From Candidatus Bathyarchaeota archaeon (GTDB taxonomy: Archaea > Thermoproteota > Bathyarchaeia > TCS64), in contig JAUWDP010000077.1 of the NCBI GenBank assembly GCA_030608725.1, positions 1 to 5,996 of the forward strand: 5,996 nt of DNA, in the 5' to 3' direction. Below, piece by piece: positions 1 to 5,996 of this stretch. The notes under the pieces were generated by a model. That model was not told where the DNA came from. It did not search any database and was given only the letters and a program-made list of their open reading frames with translations. A program made the translations under genes and the position numbers. Each line of letters opens with the position of its first letter. The first letter of the stretch is position 1.

Positions 1-371
1 AGAGTGGCCGAGGTGATCGGCGCCAGGCGCCCCGTCTCCGCCACCATCCTGATGTTCTCCGTGTACCCCTCCGGAGGGCTGACTCCAGCGCTTACAGCCA
101 TGTTCCGGAGGTCCACGATGAGCTCAGAGAGGCCCACCCCCTGGGGACACGTCTCGCTGCAGAGGTGGCACTGGGCGCAGAGCCAGATCTCCTCGCCCTC
201 GAGCACTTTATTCCAGTCGCCGATGACCAGCTCCCTGACGAGCCTCCGGGGATGGAAGCCCTCGTTGACACGCGCCACGGGGCAGCCGCCCATGCAGACG
301 CCACACCCGAAGCAGAGCCTCGCCCTGCCCATCACGGATTCCCTCATTTCACCGTCGACCTCTAATGGCAC
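1..371 (-). CDS. hdrC: HdrC-like heterodisulfide reductase iron-sulfur subunit (3' end outside window)
   Basis: The first 123 residues are visible; the C-terminus lies beyond base 1. Two classical [4Fe-4S] ferredoxin motifs are present: C20-x2-C23-x2-C26-x3-C30-P and C65-x2-C68-x2-C71-x3-C75-P. They are separated by about 35 residues, the arrangement of HdrC/GlpC-type subunits. In known Hdr complexes HdrC relays electrons from the HdrA clusters to HdrB, where disulfide reduction occurs. The start is taken as GTG at 371-369: a strong GGGGAGG Shine-Dalgarno (386-380) lies 8 nt upstream, inside the end of hdrA. The alternative ATG at 347-345 has GGTGA only 1 nt away, which is too close. The gene begins 4 nt after the hdrA stop, so co-transcription and translational coupling are likely. 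Being directly downstream of an HdrA makes HdrC much more likely than another two-cluster iron-sulfur protein. Membrane segments are not seen in the visible part. Confidence 0.9.
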   Translation of the reverse strand, partial: MPLEVDGEMRESVMGRARLCFGCGVCMGGCPVARVNEGFHPRRLVRELVIGDWNKVLEGEEIWLCAQCHLCSETCPQGVGLSELIVDLRNMAVSAGVSPPEGYTENIRMVAETGRLAPITSAT

Positions 372-386
372 TGGTTCAGCCTCCCC
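372..386 (-). promoter_or_regulatory. Shine-Dalgarno for hdrC, overlapping the hdrA stop region
   Basis: Read on the minus strand, GGGGAGG occupies 386-380, followed by the hdrA TGA stop (378-376) and then GTG at 371. The 8-nt spacing is near optimal, and this decides the GTG start over the in-frame ATG 24 nt downstream. Its position within the last codons of hdrA suggests translational coupling. Confidence 0.75.
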
Positions 387-2787
387 GCTTCAACAGCCTC
401 TCAAGGAAAGGCCTCGCCTTCTCGTTCTCAGCCTGGATCCGATCCACGCCCAGGTCCTCGATGTGGGCCACCATCTCCCTGGTGATTCGGGCGTAGAACT
501 CACCCTCCGCGGCGGAGAACCACTCGAGCCTCAGCCGGTCCGGGCTGATCCCCCCAGCCTCAAGTATCTTGAACAGGGGCTTGATCCGCTTCTCGGCGTT
601 GTAGTTCCCCGTGATGTAGTGGCAGTCGGCGAAGTGGCACCCCGAGACCATCACCATCCCAGCGCCCTTCAGGAACGCCTCGTAGACCCACTCCCTCTTC
701 ACCCGGCCGCTGCACATCACACGGATGGGGCGGAGGTTCGTGGGGAACTGGTGGCGGCTGATACCCGCGAGGTCGGCCCCTGCGTAGCTGCACCAGTTGC
801 AGAGGAAGCCCAGAATCTTCTCCTCGGCGTTCTCCTCAAGGCCAGCGTGGATCTGGGCGATGACTTGGGCGTCGGTGAAGTGCTGCTGGGTGAGGGCGTT
901 CTGCGGACAGTCGGCGACGCATGTACCGCATCCGTGGCACTTGGCGGGGGTGACGACGGCGGGCTGCCCCTCCTCGATGGTTATCGCCCCGTAGGGGCAC
1001 TTGGTGACGCAGACCCCGCAGCTCGTGCACATCTCGGGATCGACGTACGCAACTATGGGCTCGATCTCCCACTCGTCCTGTGACAGGACCCGGGCCGATC
1101 TGGAGGCCGCGGCGCTCCCCTGGGCTACGCTGTAGGGTATGTCCTTGGGCCCCTGGGCAGCCCCTGCGAAGAAGATGCCGTCGGTGGCGGCGTCCACGGG
1201 CTTCAGCTTGGGGTGGGACTCGAGGAAGAAGCCGCTGCCGTCGGTGGAGACTGTAAGGATCTGGGCGAGCTCCTTGGTCCCCACGCTGGGCACTGCTGCC
1301 TGGGAGAGCACCGCCATCTGGACCTCGAGGTCGAGGGGCCGCCCCGTGGAGAGGTCCTCCATGGAGATTATGAGGTTCTTGGATTCGGGGTCCTCGAAGA
1401 TCTCGTCGGGGTGGCCCCGGATGAACTTGATGCCCATCTCCCTGGCCCGGCGGTAGAACTCCTCGTAGCCCTTGAAGTTGGTGCGCATGTCCATGAAAAT
1501 TACATAGATATCCATCCCGGGGAAGTGGTCCTTCAGGAGAATCGCGTTCTTCAGTGTGTACATGCAGCAGAAACCGCTGCAGTAGATCTGGGCCCTCTCG
1601 TCCCTGGAGCCAACGCAGGTGATGAATGCGACGGTCTCCGGCTCCTTCCGGTCCGAGGGCCTCACGACGTGGCCGAAGGTCGGTCCAGCGGCGTTCACCA
1701 TCCTCTCGAGGCCCATGGCGGTGACGACGTTGTCGTAGACCCCGTAGCCGTACTCCTTTATCTCGCTGGCGTCGTACATGTCGAAGCCCGTCGCCACGGT
1801 GATGGCTCCCACGTCAATCTCGATGTCCTCGGGCTCCTGGCTGAAGTCAATGGCGTACCTCCCTTGCTCCTTGCAGGCTTCGACGCACTTGTAGCACTCG
1901 ATGCAGGCGTCCATGTCGATGGTGTACCGCATAGGGATGGCCTGGGGGAACTCAACGTGGATGGCCTTCCTGGGGCCCAGCCCCTCCTCGTAGACGCTGG
2001 GAACCTCGATGGGGCAGGCGATGGCGCACTCGCCGCAGCCGTTACATGCCTCCGTGTCGACGTACTTCGGCTTCCTATGGACGGTCACGTGGAAGTTGCC
2101 TATGTAGCCCTCCACCTTCTTCACCTCCGAGTAGGTGAGGAGCTCAATGTTGGGATGCTGGTCCACCTCCACCATCTTGGGGCCCAGGATGCAGATGCTG
2201 CAGTCCAGCGTGGGGAAGGTCTTGTCCAGCTGGGCCATCTTCCCGCCGATGGTGGACGAGCGCTCCACCAGGTACACCTGGTGCCCCATATCCGCCAGGT
2301 CTAGGGCGGTGTGGATTCCCGCCACGCCTCCGCCGATCACGAGGGAGCTTGGCGTCACCGGCACCTTCAGGGGGTCCAGGGGAGCCAGGTAGCGGGCCTT
2401 GGCCACCGCCATCGCCACCAGGTCCTTGGCTTTCTCCGTGGCCTCCTCGGGCATCCCGTGGTGGCACCAGCTGTCGAACTCCCGGATGTTGGCCATCTCG
2501 AACAGGAAGGGGTTGATGCCCCCCGTCTCCACGCACTTGCGGAACGTGGGCTCGTGCATCCTGGGGCTGCATGCTGCGACGACGACGCGGTTGAGATTGT
2601 ACTCCGCGATGTCGTCCCTGATCATCGCCTGGCCCGGGTCTGAGCACATGTACCTGTAGTCCTTGGAGACCACGACCCCCGGTAGATCCGCAGATGCTGC
2701 TGCCACGTCGGGGCAGTCCACAACCCCCGCGATGTTCAGCCCGCAGTGACAGATGTACACGCCGACCCTTACTTCATCAGACTCCAA
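376..2787 (-). CDS. hdrA: HdrA-MvhD fusion: FAD-dependent electron-bifurcating subunit of heterodisulfide reductase
   Basis: The 803-aa protein is complete. Residues 1-135 form the HdrA N-terminal domain, with cysteines at 13, 15, 25, 48, 73, 85 and 108. Residues 147-205 start the thioredoxin-reductase-like FAD domain: GxGxxG at 152-157, E175 at the end of the second strand, and the HdrA signature with C196 and C199. An inserted double ferredoxin follows (C248/251/254/258 and C295/298/301/305). C391, C403, C407 and C408 form another likely cluster site. A second FAD motif lies at about 536-562. A C-terminal double ferredoxin has C587/590/593/597 and C617/620/623/627. Residues 655-780 match MvhD, with C663, C666, C692, C717 and C722, the set expected for its [2Fe-2S] cluster. 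Separate HdrA (about 650 aa) plus MvhD (about 140 aa) explain the length; fused forms such as Methanosarcina HdrA2 are known. The role is bifurcation or confurcation at FAD in a soluble HdrABC complex; the donor module is not visible. The start is TTG (2787-2785), directly preceded by an in-frame TGA and 6 nt after GGTGA. All ligands appear to be cysteine, and no in-frame UGA or frameshift is seen. Confidence 0.95.
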   Translation of the reverse strand: MESDEVRVGVYICHCGLNIAGVVDCPDVAAASADLPGVVVSKDYRYMCSDPGQAMIRDDIAEYNLNRVVVAACSPRMHEPTFRKCVETGGINPFLFEMANIREFDSWCHHGMPEEATEKAKDLVAMAVAKARYLAPLDPLKVPVTPSSLVIGGGVAGIHTALDLADMGHQVYLVERSSTIGGKMAQLDKTFPTLDCSICILGPKMVEVDQHPNIELLTYSEVKKVEGYIGNFHVTVHRKPKYVDTEACNGCGECAIACPIEVPSVYEEGLGPRKAIHVEFPQAIPMRYTIDMDACIECYKCVEACKEQGRYAIDFSQEPEDIEIDVGAITVATGFDMYDASEIKEYGYGVYDNVVTAMGLERMVNAAGPTFGHVVRPSDRKEPETVAFITCVGSRDERAQIYCSGFCCMYTLKNAILLKDHFPGMDIYVIFMDMRTNFKGYEEFYRRAREMGIKFIRGHPDEIFEDPESKNLIISMEDLSTGRPLDLEVQMAVLSQAAVPSVGTKELAQILTVSTDGSGFFLESHPKLKPVDAATDGIFFAGAAQGPKDIPYSVAQGSAAASRSARVLSQDEWEIEPIVAYVDPEMCTSCGVCVTKCPYGAITIEEGQPAVVTPAKCHGCGTCVADCPQNALTQQHFTDAQVIAQIHAGLEENAEEKILGFLCNWCSYAGADLAGISRHQFPTNLRPIRVMCSGRVKREWVYEAFLKGAGMVMVSGCHFADCHYITGNYNAEKRIKPLFKILEAGGISPDRLRLEWFSAAEGEFYARITREMVAHIEDLGVDRIQAENEKARPFLERLLKRGG

Positions 2788-2798
2788 TCATCTTCACC
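2777..2798 (-). promoter_or_regulatory. hdrA translation start: Shine-Dalgarno, TTG start and nested 4-codon ORF
   Basis: On the minus strand, GGTGA (2798-2794) lies 6 nt before TTG (2787-2785). The codon before TTG is a TGA stop, so the frame cannot extend upstream. The next in-frame candidate, GTG for residue 10, would remove the conserved strand leading into the CHCG cysteines and has no good Shine-Dalgarno, so TTG is preferred. An ATG in another frame (2791-2789) overlaps the start and reads Met-Ile-Gly-Val-stop, ending at 2777. It is only 2 nt from the Shine-Dalgarno, so strong use is doubtful. Confidence 0.65.
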
Positions 2799-2844
2799 TT
2801 TTTTTAGAACCTAGAGACTCCAGAGTAGACCCGAAAGCAGAGAG

Positions 2845-2875
2845 CGGCGTGTTTAACGAGGAATGACAGACGCCG
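2845..2875. repeat. Inverted repeat in the hdrA upstream region
   Basis: CGGCGT at 2845-2850 and ACGCCG at 2870-2875 form a 6-bp perfect inverted repeat around a 19-nt spacer. It is flanked by two copies of GCAGAG (2837-2842 and 2880-2885). It lies between the AT-rich promoter boxes and the hdrA start. It could be a regulator site or a hairpin in the hdr 5' leader; which one depends on the unmapped transcription start. A chance repeat of this size is also possible. Confidence 0.35.
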
Positions 2876-2885
2876 TTTTGCAGAG

Positions 2886-2900
2886 CCAATATAATAGTTA
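2886..2900 (-). promoter_or_regulatory. Candidate TATA-like promoter element for hdrAC
   Basis: The minus strand reads TAACTATTATATTGG here, an AT-rich box in an otherwise G+C-rich window, about 100 nt upstream of hdrA. An archaeal TATA box usually lies about 25 nt before the transcription start, which would place the start near 2867 and give a leader of about 80 nt. The second AT-rich block at 2912-2926 could serve this direction instead, with a start near 2891 and a longer leader that contains the inverted repeat. Confidence 0.45.
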
Positions 2901-2911
2901 TGGGAATGCAG

Positions 2912-2926
2912 AATATATAATAAATT
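2912..2926 (+). promoter_or_regulatory. Candidate TATA-box promoter for the lhr helicase gene
   Basis: AATATATAATAAATT is the most TATA-like segment in the window and lies about 65 nt upstream of the helicase ATG. Known archaeal spacing predicts a transcription start near 2943-2946 and a leader of about 40 nt. A weaker element, CTTTAATC at 2949-2956, could instead give a nearly leaderless transcript. The second idea fits the poor Shine-Dalgarno (AAGGGA, 2 nt before ATG). The box is nearly symmetrical (GAAT...ATTC) and may also serve hdrA on the other strand. Confidence 0.5.
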
Positions 2927-2984
2927 CACGCTAGATTCTCGTCACAAGCTTTAATCAAGCCCCAAGTTCATTCTGTCAAGGGAA

Positions 2985-5849
2985 ATGGCTGCCACCGTCT
3001 TCGACGCCCTCCACCCGAGGATACAGTCAGGCATCAGAGAGCTGGGGATCAGCGAACCCACGCCGCCCCAGGAGAAGGCTATCGGCCCCATCTCCCAGGG
3101 GAAGAGCGTGCTCCTTGTCGCCCCGACGGCCAGCGGCAAGACCGAGGCGGCCCTTCTGCCCATATTCGACGCCCTGCTGAAGGCGCCCAATCCGGCTGGG
3201 GGGATCGAGGTGGTCTACGTGACGCCCCTCAGGGCCCTCAACAGGGACATCCACAGGCGCCTCATGTTCTGGTCGGAGCACCTCGGGATACCGGTCCAGG
3301 TCAGGCACGGCGACACCTCCCAGAGGGACAGGCGGAGGCAGATAGTCAAACCGCCGAGGCTCCTCATCACCACGCCGGAGACCCTCCAAGCCATCCTGCC
3401 CACGAAGAGCATGAGGGAGCACCTGAAGAGCGTCAGGTGGGTGGTCGTCGACGAGATCCACGACCTGGCAGCATCCAAGAGGGGCGCCCAGCTCACTCTG
3501 GGACTGGAGCGGCTAGAGCGATGCGTCACCGGTCCTCTCCAGAGGATCGGCCTCTCCGCCACCGTGGGGAATCCCGAGGAGGTCGCCAGCTTCCTGGGAG
3601 GCGTGGACCCCGTCGAGGTCCTGGTGGTCGAGGTGGACAAGAACTATAGGTACGCCGTCGAGTTTCCCGAGCCCGCTGCGGAAGACTTCGATCTGGCCGA
3701 CGACCTCGCCACGACCCCTGAGGCGGCGTCAAGGCTCAGGAGGATCAAGGAGCTTGTAGGGGGGAAGAGGTCGACCCTTATCTTCGTCCAGGGGCGGGGC
3801 CAGGCGGAGAGCCTAGGGCACAAGTTGGGGAAGATGTACCCCTACGTCGAGGTCCACCACGGCAGCCTCTCACGGGAGCAGCGCCACGAAATAGAGGACT
3901 GCTTCAAGGAGGGAGACCTGAAGGGCATCGTCTGCACGTCCACCCTCCAGCTGGGCATCGACATCGGGGAAGTCGACTTCTGCATCCAGTACCTGAGCCC
4001 ACGGCAGGTCTCCACACTCATCCAGAGGGTCGGGAGGGCGGGGCACACAATCAAGGAGCTCTCCGAGGGGGTGATTATCTCAGCGTACGGGGAGGACGCC
4101 ATGGAGTCCATGGTCATCGCCGAGAGGGCCAGGAGGGGGGAGCTGGAGCCCACTGAGATGCACATCGGAGCCCTCGACGTCCTAGCTCACCAGCTCGTGG
4201 GATTGGTACTGGACGAGGGTGAGATCGGAGAGGATGAAGCCTACGAGTTCGTTTGCAGAGCATATCCGTTCAGGGGGATCGGCAGGGAGGAGTTCGGGGA
4301 GTTCACCGACTTCCTCTCGGCCATCGCGCTCATCACCAAGAGGGATGGGACAATCAGAGGGAGGAGAAAGGGAAGGATGTACTACTACGAGAACCTGGGA
4401 ATGATAGCGGACGAGAAGCGCTACCCGTTCATAGACGTCGTCACGGACAGGGTCATAGGAACCGTGGGGGACGAGTTCTGGACCCTGCGCGCCAGGCTGG
4501 GGCTCAACGTCATCCTGAAGGGGCGCGTCTGGAGGATCCTGCAGATCGACGAGGAGAGGGGCGTCCTCCACGTGCTCCCGTCACAGGACCCCCTGGGAGC
4601 CCTCCCCGGATGGGACGGGGAGCTCATCCCGGTCCCCAAGGAGGTGGCCGGGGACGTGGGAGACCTCCGCCAGAGGATAGCGGAGGAGATCGAGAGCCTC
4701 GGATCGAAGGAGGAGGCCATCGAGGCCCTCACCAAGGAGCTGAAGGCCGACGAGGCAGCACTGAAGTCAGCAGTGGACGAGGTAGAGGCCCAGATGAAGG
4801 CGGGATTCGCCATCCCCACGAGGAACCGCATCCTCCTGGAGGCCTACGACAAGTACCTCGTCATCCACAGCAGCTACGGGGAGAGGGTGAACAAGACCCT
4901 GGGGGCCATCGTCGACGCCGTCCTCTCAGACCACGACCTCGTATACATCTGGTGGAACGACCCCTACCGCATCCTCGTGGAGGCCCCGAGGCGCCTCGAC
5001 AAGTTCGACCTCAGGAAGATCCAGGAGCTCCTATTCCCCCTCTCCGAGGAGGAGCTGGACAGCCGGCTCAACGAGTTCATGGAGGCCCGGTTCCCCTTCG
5101 GCTACAAGATGAAGTTCATCGCCGAGAGGTTCGGCGTCATCCCCCGGGGGAAGACCTTGGACGCCCGGACCCTAGAGAACCTCTACCTCAGGTACAAGGA
5201 CACCCCCATCTACAGGGAGACCCTCCGGGAGGCCCACCAGGAGAAGCTGGACCTAAACACTCTGAAGGAGATCATGACCAAGGCAGCCTCCGGGGAGATC
5301 GAGGTGGTGAGCGTCATGGCGGAGGCCCCGAGCCCCCTCGCAAAGCACATCCTCATGGAGTACGCTGACGTCGCGGAGCTTATGGAGGCCGAGATATCTG
5401 GGGGCGACCAGATCGAGTACATGAGGAACAGCATCCACTCGAGGCTGGTGGACCTCGCCTGCATGAGCTGCGGGGAGTGGAGCTCAAGGAGAAGGGTAAG
5501 GGAATTCGAGGAGCGCCCCACCTGTGAGAACTGCGGCTCCGGGCTCCTCGCCGTCCTGCGCAGATATCAGGATTCGGACGCGTTCCTGGAGACATTCAAC
5601 AGATGGGAGAACGACGGATCCATCTCCGAGGAGGAGAGGGACCTCCTGACGAAGAGCAGGAAGACCGCCGACATGGTCCTCTCCTACGGCAGGAAGGCCG
5701 TCGAAGCCCTCATGGTCCGGGGAGTCGGCCCTGTCACATCCTACCAGGTGCTCTCGAGGATGCACAGAGACGAGAAAGAGCTCTACTCAGACCTGCTCAA
5801 GGCTAAGATACAGTACATGAAGACCCGCCAGTACTGGGACAATAAATAG
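2985..5849 (+). CDS. lhr: Lhr-family SF2 ATP-dependent helicase, archaeal type with C-terminal zinc ribbon
   Basis: This complete 954-aa DExH helicase shows every SF2 motif: Q-motif glutamine Q29; Walker A APTASGKT 46-53; Ia TPLRALNRD 80-88; Ib TTPETL 129-134; Walker B DEIH 156-159; SAT 191-193; IV around 265-271; V TSTLQLGIDIG 318-328; VI QRVGRAGH 347-354. The following region (ALDVLAHQLVG at 396-406, GRVWRI at 513-518, and the segment at 625-640 with HSSYGERVN) is typical of the Lhr core: winged helix and Lhr-specific domains. A highly charged stretch at about 553-606, rich in Glu, Lys and Ala, is predicted to be helical or coiled coil. C826-x2-C829 and C847-x2-C850 form a zinc-ribbon-like pair. 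Residues 895-925 (VRGVGPVT) resemble a helix-hairpin-helix. Lhr proteins are 3'-5' translocases acting on DNA or RNA:DNA hybrids in repair; some archaeal relatives act on RNA, and the substrate here cannot be told. ATG 2985 is the only early Met (the next is M94). It is transcribed divergently from hdrA, apparently as a single gene. Confidence 0.95.
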   Translation: MAATVFDALHPRIQSGIRELGISEPTPPQEKAIGPISQGKSVLLVAPTASGKTEAALLPIFDALLKAPNPAGGIEVVYVTPLRALNRDIHRRLMFWSEHLGIPVQVRHGDTSQRDRRRQIVKPPRLLITTPETLQAILPTKSMREHLKSVRWVVVDEIHDLAASKRGAQLTLGLERLERCVTGPLQRIGLSATVGNPEEVASFLGGVDPVEVLVVEVDKNYRYAVEFPEPAAEDFDLADDLATTPEAASRLRRIKELVGGKRSTLIFVQGRGQAESLGHKLGKMYPYVEVHHGSLSREQRHEIEDCFKEGDLKGIVCTSTLQLGIDIGEVDFCIQYLSPRQVSTLIQRVGRAGHTIKELSEGVIISAYGEDAMESMVIAERARRGELEPTEMHIGALDVLAHQLVGLVLDEGEIGEDEAYEFVCRAYPFRGIGREEFGEFTDFLSAIALITKRDGTIRGRRKGRMYYYENLGMIADEKRYPFIDVVTDRVIGTVGDEFWTLRARLGLNVILKGRVWRILQIDEERGVLHVLPSQDPLGALPGWDGELIPVPKEVAGDVGDLRQRIAEEIESLGSKEEAIEALTKELKADEAALKSAVDEVEAQMKAGFAIPTRNRILLEAYDKYLVIHSSYGERVNKTLGAIVDAVLSDHDLVYIWWNDPYRILVEAPRRLDKFDLRKIQELLFPLSEEELDSRLNEFMEARFPFGYKMKFIAERFGVIPRGKTLDARTLENLYLRYKDTPIYRETLREAHQEKLDLNTLKEIMTKAASGEIEVVSVMAEAPSPLAKHILMEYADVAELMEAEISGGDQIEYMRNSIHSRLVDLACMSCGEWSSRRRVREFEERPTCENCGSGLLAVLRRYQDSDAFLETFNRWENDGSISEEERDLLTKSRKTADMVLSYGRKAVEALMVRGVGPVTSYQVLSRMHRDEKELYSDLLKAKIQYMKTRQYWDNK

Positions 5850-5878
5850 GGGAGCAGGTTACCCCTCGACGTCGAGGG
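5848..5878. other. Palindromic convergent 3' junction, possible transcript-end structure
   Basis: CCCTCGACGTCGAGGG at 5863-5878 is a 16-bp perfect palindrome; as RNA it could form a 6-bp stem with a 4-nt loop on either strand. An alternative stem pairs AGGGG (5848-5852) with CCCCT (5862-5866), and the two share bases so they cannot both form. The region covers the helicase stop, the 9-nt gap and the end of the converging gene. No U-run follows on either strand, so a conventional terminator is not supported; the palindrome is also coding (Leu-Asp-Val-Glu-Gly). Confidence 0.35.
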
Positions 5879-5996
5879 CGAAGTTCCTGTGGGCTATGGC
5901 TGCGCCCGCGTTGAGTGCCGCAGCTATCTGGATGACCTCAGCGACCTCCTCTTTAGTCGCCCCGGCCTTCAGTGCAGCCTTGGTGTGGCCCACGAT
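5859..5996 (-). CDS. Carboxymuconolactone decarboxylase/AhpD-like family protein (C-terminal 45 residues; 5' end outside window)
   Basis: The visible end reads IVGHTKAALKAGATKEEVAEVIQ and then an Ala-rich helix (IAAALNAGAAIAH), ending at TAA 5861-5859. The His-Thr-Lys-x-Ala-x-x-Ala-Gly-Ala-Thr-x-Glu-Glu pattern is typical of the CMD/AhpD alpha-helical fold. In AhpD the redox motif is CxxC followed three residues later by His. The His here is residue 4 of the visible part, so the second Cys should be the codon just past base 5996. If the CxxC is present the protein is probably a small thiol-disulfide or peroxide-detoxification enzyme; without it a decarboxylase-like or unknown role is possible. 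It converges on the helicase gene with a 9-nt gap, and its promoter is outside the window. Confidence 0.85.
   Translation of the reverse strand: MVGHTKAALKAGATKEEVAEVIQIAAALNAGAAIAHRNFALDVEG

Noticed and set aside
345..347. ATG at 347-345 as the hdrC start
   Set aside because: Its GGTGA is only 1 nt away, whereas the upstream GTG has a strong GGGGAGG at 8-nt spacing and tight coupling to hdrA.
4..1083. Long plus-strand open frame (359 codons) antisense to hdrC and hdrA
   Set aside because: It lies opposite two clearly conserved genes, has a low-complexity Pro/Leu/Val/Asp-rich composition and no recognisable motif; such open frames are common opposite G+C-rich genes.
1213..2304. Second long plus-strand open frame (363 codons) antisense to hdrA
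   Set aside because: Its His/Leu/Val/Asp/Gly-rich translation is what the complement of a G+C-rich gene gives; there is no promoter or Shine-Dalgarno support, and hdrA is unambiguous.
2798..2806. Run of seven T on the plus strand as a possible terminator
   Set aside because: No plus-strand gene ends there; on the minus strand it is an A-run just before the hdrA Shine-Dalgarno.
2817..2826. Short inverted repeat ACTC-CA-GAGT upstream of hdrA
   Set aside because: A 4-bp arm with a 2-nt centre is too short to distinguish from chance and cannot form a stable hairpin.
2788..2984. Possible tRNA, small RNA or short gene in the intergenic region
   Set aside because: No tRNA-like arms and no open frame with a Shine-Dalgarno were seen; the plus-strand ATG near 2900 stops after six codons.
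4253..5368. 371-codon open frame overlapping the helicase gene on the same strand
   Set aside because: It is a shifted frame within a conserved helicase, rich in Gly, Arg, Pro and His, with no family motif.

Overview
The window looks like chromosomal DNA from a G+C-rich anaerobic archaeon. The evidence is a heterodisulfide reductase HdrA/HdrC pair, an Lhr-type helicase with an archaeal-style C-terminus, archaeal Shine-Dalgarno signals, TTG and GTG start codons, and TATA-like AT-rich boxes in the one real intergenic region. Arginine is very often AGG and codons mostly end in C or G. The lineage cannot be fixed from this sequence; a methanogen, a Bathyarchaeia-like or a Thermoplasmatota-like anaerobe would all fit.

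Layout: bases 1-2787 hold a minus-strand operon, read right to left. First comes hdrA (an HdrA-MvhD fusion, 803 aa, TTG start), then 4 nt later hdrC (GTG start, running off the left edge). The next gene, outside the window, is probably hdrB. Bases 2788-2984 are a divergent intergenic region with AT-rich promoter elements for both directions and an inverted repeat. Bases 2985-5849 encode a full-length Lhr-family SF2 helicase on the plus strand. After only 9 nt a convergent minus-strand gene begins at its 3' end: the C-terminal 45 codons of a carboxymuconolactone decarboxylase/AhpD-like protein, running off the right edge. A 16-bp perfect palindrome lies at this convergent junction.

Function: HdrA-MvhD plus HdrC (plus the expected HdrB) should form a cytoplasmic flavin-based electron-bifurcating or confurcating complex linking a low-potential carrier such as ferredoxin to a disulfide. 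The fused MvhD domain is the port where an electron donor module docks. The Lhr helicase (nucleic-acid remodelling or repair) and the AhpD-like protein (thiol redox) are separate transcription units and need not be functionally tied to Hdr. I found no mobile element, CRISPR array or RNA gene. I also found no clear evidence of a wholly new system; the most notable points are the fused HdrA architecture, the TTG start with a nested 4-codon ORF, and the palindromic junction.
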